Shown here: one piece after another, positions 1 through 5,882 of the stretch
Position numbering within the stretch: position 1 is the first letter of the stretch
Layout of the letters: every line of letters starts with the position of its first letter
Source: a virus
Reading direction: 5' to 3' (one strand)
IMG/VR virus record: IMGVR_UViG_3300049595_002351
Span: 1-23,568 of that record
Length of the DNA: 23,568 nucleotides
The notes under the pieces: generated by a model
What the model was told of the DNA's origin: nothing
Databases searched by the model: none
The model's input: only the letters and a program-made list of their open reading frames with translations
Made by a program: the position numbers and the translations under genes

Positions 1-1
1 T

Positions 2-31
2 GCTGCTAGCCGTAAGTACGGAGCTACCTAA
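2..31 (+). CDS. C-terminal end of an upstream gene (partial)
   Basis: Nine sense codons (AASRKYGAT) followed by TAA, open to the left edge of the window. The frame is inferred only from its position just upstream of the head-tail adaptor. In phages with this gene order the preceding gene is usually a capsid or capsid-accessory gene, but nothing in nine residues identifies it. Positions 32-88 hold no further gene. Confidence 0.4.
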   Translation, partial: AASRKYGAT

Positions 32-88
32 TAGTAGAGTAGGGAAGGCGTGGGCTTTCGAGTCCACGCCGACTCTTTTGAGGAAAAA

Positions 89-652
89 ATGTTACTATCA
101 CTTGCACAATATAAGCTACAAAGAGGCATCAACAGTACAACTGATGATGCTAAACTAAATACTATTCTAGCTTCTATCAGTGCTTTAGTTAAAAATTACT
201 GCGGTAGATCCTTTATTGACTATTATAGCGTTAATAAAGTTGAGAAGTTCTCTTTAAAGTGGGAACAAAAAGCAGTATTTCTAAGTGAAACACCTATTGT
301 AAATGTAGTAACTGTTAAAGAACTAGATGAAGGTACTAATAATACCTATACAACATTAACTAGCAGCCAGTTTGTAGTAGATAATAATATGGACGCCATT
401 TACAGAGTTGAAAATGGCGAATTTGAGTATTTTCCTACAGGTATTAATGCTGTAGAAGTTACTTATACTGGTGGATATGCTACTACCCCTGAAGATCTAA
501 AATTAGCACTAGTTGATTTAACCACTTATTACTACAAAGATGAGTATAAGCCAGAGTTAAATCATTCTAGTTTTACTATTAGAAATCCTACTAGTGCAGC
601 AGATTTTCCAGAACACATTAAGCGCGTGTTGGATCTTTATAGGAGTGTTTAG
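89..652 (+). CDS. Head-tail adaptor protein (HK97 gp6-like connector)
   Basis: Predicted 187-residue connector protein that would form a ring under the portal and join the head to the neck. The layout is that of the gp6-like adaptor family: an N-terminal helical part with a CGRSF motif (residues 38-42), a central beta part with ETPIVNVV (67-74), then VEVTYTGGYAT (122-132) followed by a proline and a C-terminal helix rich in tyrosines. Start choice: the frame is open from a GTG at 50, but the ATG at 89 has a clear Shine-Dalgarno, GAGG at 80-83, five bases upstream, while the GTG has purine-rich sequence directly against it. The protein therefore probably begins MLLSLAQYK. The stop overlaps the next start by one base (TAGTG). 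Family assignment rests on motif pattern and position. Confidence 0.8.
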   Translation: MLLSLAQYKLQRGINSTTDDAKLNTILASISALVKNYCGRSFIDYYSVNKVEKFSLKWEQKAVFLSETPIVNVVTVKELDEGTNNTYTTLTSSQFVVDNNMDAIYRVENGEFEYFPTGINAVEVTYTGGYATTPEDLKLALVDLTTYYYKDEYKPELNHSSFTIRNPTSAADFPEHIKRVLDLYRSV

Positions 653-2793
653 TGGCTAAAGGTTTATTTGAATATTTAAAAGAGATAACTGGTTTAGAAG
701 AAAGCTTGGTTTCATTAAAAACGGTAAAAGCAAGAGAACCTGTTGAAAAGCAGATTAAAAAACTTAAGTTAGAACGGCAATCACGATTTGATAAACTTGT
801 AAGCGATCCTGCGGTATTTAGTGAAGAACTTGAATTAAATATTAGAGCAGCCGCGGCTAAAAGGCTTAAGGGAGAATCAATAGAAGAATACGAAGTATTT
901 TTTGATGATTTGATAAAGAAATTATGGGAGCAATTTAAACTAAGAGGGCCCAGTAGAGCTTTATTACAGCCACCTCTTGTTCCTATATATAATGATAATG
1001 GAACGGTTAGAGTTTTAACTTTACAAGAATTAGAAGAATTAATTAAGGATAATATAGAAAATATTGCAGAATTATCTGCTAATTTGGGATTTAGATTTTC
1101 AAATCCCAATGATCCTAACAGTATACGTTGGGCAAAACTAACTGAAATGCTTGGTCTAGCTGGGGGTAGACCTCTCGAACGAGCTACTGATGCCGAAAAA
1201 GAAACTCAACGTACTTATGCAACTACTATTAATCTTTATAAAAATAAAACTATACAAATAAATGGTACATTTAATCCTAATAATAAAGATGAATATATGG
1301 CTATAGCAGAGCCAGAACTTATGAGCAAATTAAGAACAGCCTTAGGGAATAAGGCTACCATAAAATTTCTTTTAAATTTTTCAGGTGATGGCAGTACAGG
1401 AGAACATGCTGTAGTTATAACGGCGGATATAGTAAGAAAAACCTCTACTGCAGGTGTTAAAATTTTTGGTGTATCTATTAAAGAATGGGATCAAAATATA
1501 ACATATAATAGTGCAGGCCAAGGACCTAATCCGGGTCTTGTTGCATATAATAATAAAGTTTACCATATAAAAGAAGGTATAAATAATACTATAGAAAAAC
1601 CAGATAATTTGGAATACTGGGATGAATTGAAATTAAATTTTAATAAACATAGCAGCTTTGTAATTTTTAAAAATCAGGAAATTTTTAACTTACAGTTAGC
1701 TCATGTTTTTGGTGTACTAAATAATATATTTGATAGTTTACCTGGACAGGAAAGAACTACGATAATACCTTTTTTAGAAAGTACTCTAAATGAATTAAGT
1801 AAGAGCGTTAAAGAAGTAACTGCTACAGCAGAAACTTTAACTATAAATCAAGCAGAAGATAAGGCAGTTAATGAAGCTGTTATAAGTTTAAATAAACTTA
1901 TTACAAGTTCAAAAGAACATTTAAAATTAGCAAAAAACCTATCTACTGTTGTGCCTAGAGATTATGATAAGGACAGTCTTTTAGTACAAGAAGATTTAAG
2001 ACGTACAATGGCACAAAATTTTACCACTAAAATTGAACAGGGAAAACTTGCTTATGGTACTCCTATTGATTTTATGTCACAACTCGTAGTAAGTGATAAA
2101 AGCTTTATACAAGTAGTAGCAAATATGGATGTTACTGTACAATATGGTAGAATTAATGGAGGTTTTCAAAGTACTATAGAAAAAGCTTTTTATACATTTT
2201 TTACAGAGTTTATTCAAAGTAGTATTAAAGCTATTATAGTTAAAGGACAATCGCCTTCTATAACTTCTAGATTAGTAATGGAATCTTTAGCTAAAGTTTA
2301 TAAGGATAAAAATTTTGTAAAAAACTTAAAAAATACAAAGAAAAGGGCAAAGTCACAATTAATAATGCCTTTATATCAAACAAAATTAAGTAAAAAACCT
2401 AAAAAGAATCCAAAAATTAAAAAATTAAGTGCTAAAAATACTCGTAGTAGTGCAAAAACAACCTCTAGAAGAAGTACTACTATCAACTCTAGAAATATTC
2501 CTAGTATAACTAGTAATTTAAATGCTAATATTAAAAATGCTGTAATTGCACAAATGAACGGTGAAGCTCTTAGAAATAGAAGCGGAAAATTTGCATCTAG
2601 TGTTAGAATTTTAGATAATAGACAAAGCGATATAATTAGATATACTTATGAAAAAAATCCTTATGTAATATTTTCTCAAAATTTAGGTAAAAGTCCTTGG
2701 AATTCAGTACCTCAAAGAGATCCTACTACTATAATTAATAAAGCTATTTTAAGCTTAGTTGGTAATAAAAATATAAGGACACAAGTAGTATGA
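652..2793 (+). CDS. Large putative neck / tail-completion protein with gp10-like C-terminus
   Basis: A 713-residue protein lying exactly where tailed phages carry the small neck (HK97 gp10-like tail-completion) protein, between adaptor and tail terminator. Only the C-terminal ~80 residues resemble that family: GEALRNRSGKFASSV at 637-651, then a segment ending in an aromatic YVIFSQNLGKSPW region. The first ~150 residues are charged and helical. Residues ~290-327 contain a short beta motif (LVAYNNKVY, then YW at 322-323) resembling carbohydrate-binding modules of the CBM5/12 type. Residues ~555-620 form a Lys/Arg-rich linker that could touch DNA. Start GTG at 652 with AGGAG at 641-645. Usual gp10-like proteins are about 110-170 residues, so most of this protein is extra. 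It could instead be an unrelated virion protein. Confidence 0.55.
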   Translation: MAKGLFEYLKEITGLEESLVSLKTVKAREPVEKQIKKLKLERQSRFDKLVSDPAVFSEELELNIRAAAAKRLKGESIEEYEVFFDDLIKKLWEQFKLRGPSRALLQPPLVPIYNDNGTVRVLTLQELEELIKDNIENIAELSANLGFRFSNPNDPNSIRWAKLTEMLGLAGGRPLERATDAEKETQRTYATTINLYKNKTIQINGTFNPNNKDEYMAIAEPELMSKLRTALGNKATIKFLLNFSGDGSTGEHAVVITADIVRKTSTAGVKIFGVSIKEWDQNITYNSAGQGPNPGLVAYNNKVYHIKEGINNTIEKPDNLEYWDELKLNFNKHSSFVIFKNQEIFNLQLAHVFGVLNNIFDSLPGQERTTIIPFLESTLNELSKSVKEVTATAETLTINQAEDKAVNEAVISLNKLITSSKEHLKLAKNLSTVVPRDYDKDSLLVQEDLRRTMAQNFTTKIEQGKLAYGTPIDFMSQLVVSDKSFIQVVANMDVTVQYGRINGGFQSTIEKAFYTFFTEFIQSSIKAIIVKGQSPSITSRLVMESLAKVYKDKNFVKNLKNTKKRAKSQLIMPLYQTKLSKKPKKNPKIKKLSAKNTRSSAKTTSRRSTTINSRNIPSITSNLNANIKNAVIAQMNGEALRNRSGKFASSVRILDNRQSDIIRYTYEKNPYVIFSQNLGKSPWNSVPQRDPTTIINKAILSLVGNKNIRTQVV

Positions 2794-3245
2794 TAGAAGC
2801 TAGAATATATTCTACAAGAAGATATGCTATAGTTAATGCATTAGTAGAGCTTTTTAAAACAATTAATGGAACTGGATTATTTACTAGTAACTTAAGTAAT
2901 AATGTTTTTAATAAATTAAAATTCTTTGATGATGTGTCAGATTTTCCTGCTGTATGCGTAACAGCAGGAAATGAGACCAGAGACTATCAGGGAGGCGGGT
3001 ATAGGGATAGATACCTAGATATTAGGATCATGATTTTTATACACGAAGAAAATCCTTTAGAAAAGTGTGAATCAGTTTTAGAGGATTTAGAAACGCTTAT
3101 AGAAAGTAATGGTCGATTAGCTTATACAGATAAGCAAGGAAATACACAGTATACACACGATATAATCGTGCTTTCAATCTCTACAGATGAAGGTACACTA
3201 GACCCGGTTTCTATAGGCGAAATGTCTATTAGGGTCCATTACTAG
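2790..3245 (+). CDS. Tail terminator protein
   Basis: A 151-residue protein matching the pattern of tail terminators (lambda gpU / HK97-type), which cap the growing tail tube and dock the tail on the head. Visible hallmarks: an N-terminal helix (RRYAIVNALVELFKTI), a DFPAVCVTAGNE strand near residues 51-62, a strand-rich core DRYLDIRIMIFIHEE, and a helix LEKCESVLEDLETLIES. It overlaps the preceding gene by four bases (ATGA), suggesting translational coupling, with AAGGA at 2775-2779. Position directly before the tube protein supports the call. The first ATG fits the family's start. Confidence 0.75.
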   Translation: MIEARIYSTRRYAIVNALVELFKTINGTGLFTSNLSNNVFNKLKFFDDVSDFPAVCVTAGNETRDYQGGGYRDRYLDIRIMIFIHEENPLEKCESVLEDLETLIESNGRLAYTDKQGNTQYTHDIIVLSISTDEGTLDPVSIGEMSIRVHY

Positions 3246-3269
3246 GAGACTAGTTAGGAGAATATATAA

Positions 3270-5000
3270 ATGTCTTTATTCTTAAAAAGAGATACAAAAG
3301 TTTATCTTGAGAAAGTAGGAGCAACTACCGAAATCTGGGAAATCCCAGTAATGGATGGTTTTTCTTTTTCTCAGGCTAACACAACATCCGAGATCACAGT
3401 AAATGAGATGGCTACTGCTGCAGGCGTAACTCGTCGTGGTAGAAAAGTTTTTAATGATGCTCTAGCTCCTGCAGAGTGGAGTTTTTCTACTTATTTACGC
3501 CCATTCGTTTCGCCAACAAATACGGCTACTGTTGTTACAACAGCTTTAGTTGCTGCAAACTCTGGTACAAGGTATAAAATTGTATCCCCTGGTACTACTG
3601 CTTTTGCTGGTTTAGGGCTAAATACTATTGCTACAACTGCTGTAAATGGTACGGGTACAACTGCTACTATTACATTTGCAACACAGGCTGCAGCTCCATT
3701 TGCTGTTGGTTCTAGTATTGTTGTAGAAGGTGTAACAGCAGCTGGCTATAATGGTGTTTATACAGTTACTGCATGTACAACAACAACTGTTAGCTATGCT
3801 AACGTTACTACGGGTGCTGCTACAGTACAAGGTGTTGTTGCTAATGCTTGCTTTACTTATAATGGAGCAACTGCAACAGGCACGGGTACAGTTATTCCAG
3901 CTGGTATTGTAGATAGTGCAGCTAACCATCATGCTATCGAAGAAGTACTTTGGGCTAACTTTGTGGGTTTAGGTACTTATACAAGAAGTACTTATAGTTT
4001 TGCCAATATTACAGCAAATACTACCGCTAGCACTATTGCATTTACAGGTGGTACAAATATTACGCTTGGCACATTTAACCTTTACTTTGTAATGGGAGCT
4101 GCTTTAGATGCTGACTATCGTTATGATAATCCATCATCAACAGAAGTCTTAGTGTATAAAATCACAGACTGTGTAGTTGATCAGGCTACTGTTAATTTTG
4201 ATGTTGATGGTATTGCTATGGTAGAGTGGTCAGGTATGGGCTCACTTTTAGCAAAAGTTACAAATTTTGATGCACATTGCGCTATTACAGAAGGCATCAA
4301 TGCAACATCTAACTTTATTCGTAATAAACTTACCGCCCTTACAATTGCAGCAGGTCCTGCTTGGACAACTACAGAATTTACTGCATTCCCAGGTACAGCT
4401 GTTACTGTAACCGCTGCAGCTGCTGGAACAAATGGATTAATTACAGGTAATCGTTATAGAATTAATACAGCTGGTACAACTAACTGGACTGGTATTGGAG
4501 CAGCAGCAGCCACTGTTGGAACAGTATTTACTTATAATGGTGTTACAACTACGGGTACCGGCGGTATTGTAGATACAGGTGGATACACAATTACACTAAC
4601 AGGCGGGTCTACTAGCTTTGCAAACAATATTAACTTCTTAACACCAGAAGTTTTAGGTATTGTTAACACACCAATTGGCCATGTTGCTGGTAATAAAAAT
4701 ATTAGCGGTAATTTTACAGCTTATATTGATGAAACAGCCTCTATTGATACATCGGCTGAATTTATTGACCGCATGCTTAGAAATACAAGCAAAACATCAA
4801 ATCAGTTTAAGCTAGTATTTACAATTGGTGGTACAGGCAATACACCGCGTGTGGAAATTACATTCCCAACTGCTCACTTAGAGATCCCAGTTGTTCAAAC
4901 CGATGACATTATTGCATTAGATGTTGCATTCCACGGCCTACCGTCTGATATTTCTTCTTCTAACGAAGCAACTATTGTATATACGGGACGAGCCCTGTAA
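3270..5000 (+). CDS. Major tail tube protein with inserted surface modules
   Basis: A 576-residue protein predicted to polymerise into the tail tube. The core fits tube proteins: N-terminal strands (VYLEKVGATTEIWEIPVMDG), NEMATAAGVTRRGRKVF near 45-61, ALAPAEWSFSTYLRPF (65-79), and a C-terminal part (RVEITFPTAHLEIP, DIIALDVAFHGLPSD) typical of these beta-sandwiches. The core is interrupted by Gly/Thr/Ala-rich modules: residues ~98-213 (one module containing another) and ~389-435 (the same outer module, uninterrupted). These would sit on the tube surface. Start ATG has AGGAG at 3256-3260. The gene is followed at once by a strong terminator, which fits the need for many tube subunits and fewer copies of later proteins. 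Typical tube proteins are about 200-350 residues, so the excess is roughly the modules. Confidence 0.8.
   Translation: MSLFLKRDTKVYLEKVGATTEIWEIPVMDGFSFSQANTTSEITVNEMATAAGVTRRGRKVFNDALAPAEWSFSTYLRPFVSPTNTATVVTTALVAANSGTRYKIVSPGTTAFAGLGLNTIATTAVNGTGTTATITFATQAAAPFAVGSSIVVEGVTAAGYNGVYTVTACTTTTVSYANVTTGAATVQGVVANACFTYNGATATGTGTVIPAGIVDSAANHHAIEEVLWANFVGLGTYTRSTYSFANITANTTASTIAFTGGTNITLGTFNLYFVMGAALDADYRYDNPSSTEVLVYKITDCVVDQATVNFDVDGIAMVEWSGMGSLLAKVTNFDAHCAITEGINATSNFIRNKLTALTIAAGPAWTTTEFTAFPGTAVTVTAAAAGTNGLITGNRYRINTAGTTNWTGIGAAAATVGTVFTYNGVTTTGTGGIVDTGGYTITLTGGSTSFANNINFLTPEVLGIVNTPIGHVAGNKNISGNFTAYIDETASIDTSAEFIDRMLRNTSKTSNQFKLVFTIGGTGNTPRVEITFPTAHLEIPVVQTDDIIALDVAFHGLPSDISSSNEATIVYTGRAL
3561..3908 (+). 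repeat. Surface module, copy 1 (interrupted) inside the tube protein
   Basis: Residues 98-213 of the tube protein. The outer module begins SGTRYKIVSPGTTAF and ends ACFTYNGATATGTGTV. It is split by about 70 residues (nt ~3630-3839) of a second module with GTGTTATITFATQ, GYNGVYTVTAC and TTTVSYANVT. The outer module occurs uninterrupted at 4434-4574. Confidence 0.7.
4434..4574 (+). repeat. Surface module, copy 2 (uninterrupted) inside the tube protein
   Basis: Residues 389-435 of the tube protein: GNRYRINTAGTTNW, IGAAAATVG, then VFTYNGVTTTGTGGIV. It shares the pattern G-x-RY-x-I, GTT-x-(F/W), FTYNG, TGTG with copy 1 and with the C-terminus of the gpJ-like protein. The copies match as protein, not obviously as DNA. 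Confidence 0.7.
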
Positions 5001-5010
5001 AATATTTTAC

Positions 5011-5039
5011 TTGACAAAATAGGTATCCTATATTAAAAT
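5011..5039 (+). promoter_or_regulatory. Sigma70-type promoter upstream of the tail chaperone
   Basis: TTGACA at 5011-5016 (perfect -35) and TAAAAT at 5034-5039 (five of six bases of the -10) separated by exactly 17 bases. The spacer contains a short palindrome, ATAGG-TAT-CCTAT (5019-5031), which could be an operator. Transcription would start near 5046, inside the terminator hairpin, so the new transcript would lack the hairpin's left arm and read on into the chaperone and tape measure genes. Confidence 0.55.
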
Positions 5040-5073
5040 AGGGGTATAGCTAAGACTATATCCCTATTTTTTT
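5035..5073 (+). terminator. Rho-independent terminator after the major tail protein
   Basis: Arms 5035-5049 and 5056-5070 pair over up to 15 base pairs, with one G-T wobble and a six-base loop (CTAAGA). The core is ATAGGGGTATAG against CTATATCCCTAT. A run of T continues to 5073. It would stop or attenuate transcription arriving from the capsid/tube genes. Confidence 0.85.
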
Positions 5074-5095
5074 ATAGCTAGAAAGGAAATTATTA

Positions 5096-5497
5096 ATGAG
5101 TTTACTAAATTCGTACATGACAGATAAGTTAGAGGCATGGGTTCCATTTGATGGGCTACCTGGTTTTGAAGTGAAGTTGCTTCACTTATCTCGTCCTGAA
5201 ATGCAAAAACTTCAAAAAGCTGCTACTAGAATTACTTTCATAGCAAGACAAAAAACAGAAGAGCTTGATAGCGATATGTTTGTGAAGGCTTTTGCCAAAA
5301 ACTGTATTCTAGATTGGAAAGGTCTAACTTTAGAGTACGCAATGAAACTTCTTCCAATTGTACCCCCAAAAAATACAGATTTAACACAAGAAATTCCCTT
5401 CTCTGAAGAAGATGCAATTAACCTAGTTAAAAATTCTACAACATTTGATCAGTGGATCAATGGGATTGTGTTTGACCTAGACTCTTTTCGTAAGTGA
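5096..5497 (+). CDS. Tail assembly chaperone, short form (lambda gpG-like)
   Basis: A 133-residue protein upstream of the tape measure gene, the fixed place of the G/T-type chaperones that keep the tape measure protein soluble and help recruit tube subunits. Family-like features are an N-terminal strand region (VPFDGLPGFEVKLLHL), helical middle, the DWKGLTLEYAMKLLP motif (residues ~82-96), and a C-terminus IPFSEEDAINLVKNS followed by FDQWINGIVFDLDSF. The phrase ending in DL-x-(S/N)F is where related proteins shift frame. The RBS AAAGGA lies at 5082-5087. A second open frame, +1 relative to this one, begins at 5481 and runs to the tape measure gene, so a longer fusion product is expected. Confidence 0.8.
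   Translation: MSLLNSYMTDKLEAWVPFDGLPGFEVKLLHLSRPEMQKLQKAATRITFIARQKTEELDSDMFVKAFAKNCILDWKGLTLEYAMKLLPIVPPKNTDLTQEIPFSEEDAINLVKNSTTFDQWINGIVFDLDSFRK
5486..5490 (+). promoter_or_regulatory. Putative +1 programmed frameshift site (TTT C G)
   Basis: The short-form frame reads tct ttt cgt aag tga. The downstream frame is closed by TAG at 5478-5480 and open from 5481, so the shift must fall in 5481-5497. Slipping forward one base moves the phenylalanine tRNA from TTT (5486-5488) to TTC (5487-5489), which keeps full pairing, and reading resumes at GTA 5490. A -2 shift at the same codon would pair with CTT, a first-base mismatch. No -1 solution joins these frames. Confidence 0.5.
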
Positions 5498-5882
5498 AGA
5501 AATAGATCAACTAAAAGTAGATTTAGAGAAATTTTTAAAGCAAAGTTCTAGTAAAATAGACAAAGCAAAATATCTTGCTTTAATGGAGCAAGTAGGAAAA
5601 GAACCTGATCCAGATAAAATTCCTATAGGTATAGAAGATCTTGCTTTTGATGCTCAAATAGCAATATCTATTTATAATAGATTAGGGAGTAGAATTTATG
5701 GAGATGTAGGATTTGTAGGTAAAGACTACACTAACTTACCTATACTAATAGAAGTCTATTCTATTAAAAACAAAGAGTTGCTTATAGATTTATTAAATAT
5801 TATAGATACGTTTAATATTCAAAAATCTCAAGAAGCTATCAAAAAAGAATTTGATAAGCTTAAAAAGAAATCTACGCCATGA
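5490..5882 (+). CDS. Downstream part of the tail chaperone fusion (lambda gpT-like)
   Basis: A 130-residue reading frame (VSEEIDQL... to KKKSTP) that would be joined to residue 131 of the short chaperone by a +1 frameshift, giving about 261 residues. An internal ATG at 5583 exists but has no Shine-Dalgarno upstream, while the frame stays open and protein-like back to 5481 (Glu/Lys-rich helix), which favours expression as a fusion. The middle contains GIEDLAFDAQIAISIYNRLGS, and the C-terminus is a Lys-rich helix. The end overlaps the tape measure start by four bases (ATGA). In lambda the equivalent T region contacts the tape measure protein. The assignment here is by position and layout. Confidence 0.65.
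   Translation, partial: VSEEIDQLKVDLEKFLKQSSSKIDKAKYLALMEQVGKEPDPDKIPIGIEDLAFDAQIAISIYNRLGSRIYGDVGFVGKDYTNLPILIEVYSIKNKELLIDLLNIIDTFNIQKSQEAIKKEFDKLKKKSTP

Noticed and set aside
50-88. GTG start at 50 giving a 200-residue adaptor
   Set aside because: The ATG at 89 has GAGG at an ideal distance and gives the more usual family start. The extra 13 residues have no family-like content. The GTG cannot be fully excluded.
618-1109. 163-residue frame on the - strand over the adaptor and neck genes
   Set aside because: Antisense shadow of two well-supported overlapping genes. No motif or operon context.
3618-3932. Cys/Ser-rich 104-residue frame on the - strand
   Set aside because: Its Cys/Ser richness is the reverse complement of GCA/ACA-rich codons in the tube protein's modules.
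5583-5882. Independent 99-residue gene starting at ATG 5583
   Set aside because: There is no Shine-Dalgarno, and the frame stays protein-like back to the end of the chaperone gene, so a frameshift product is the better explanation.
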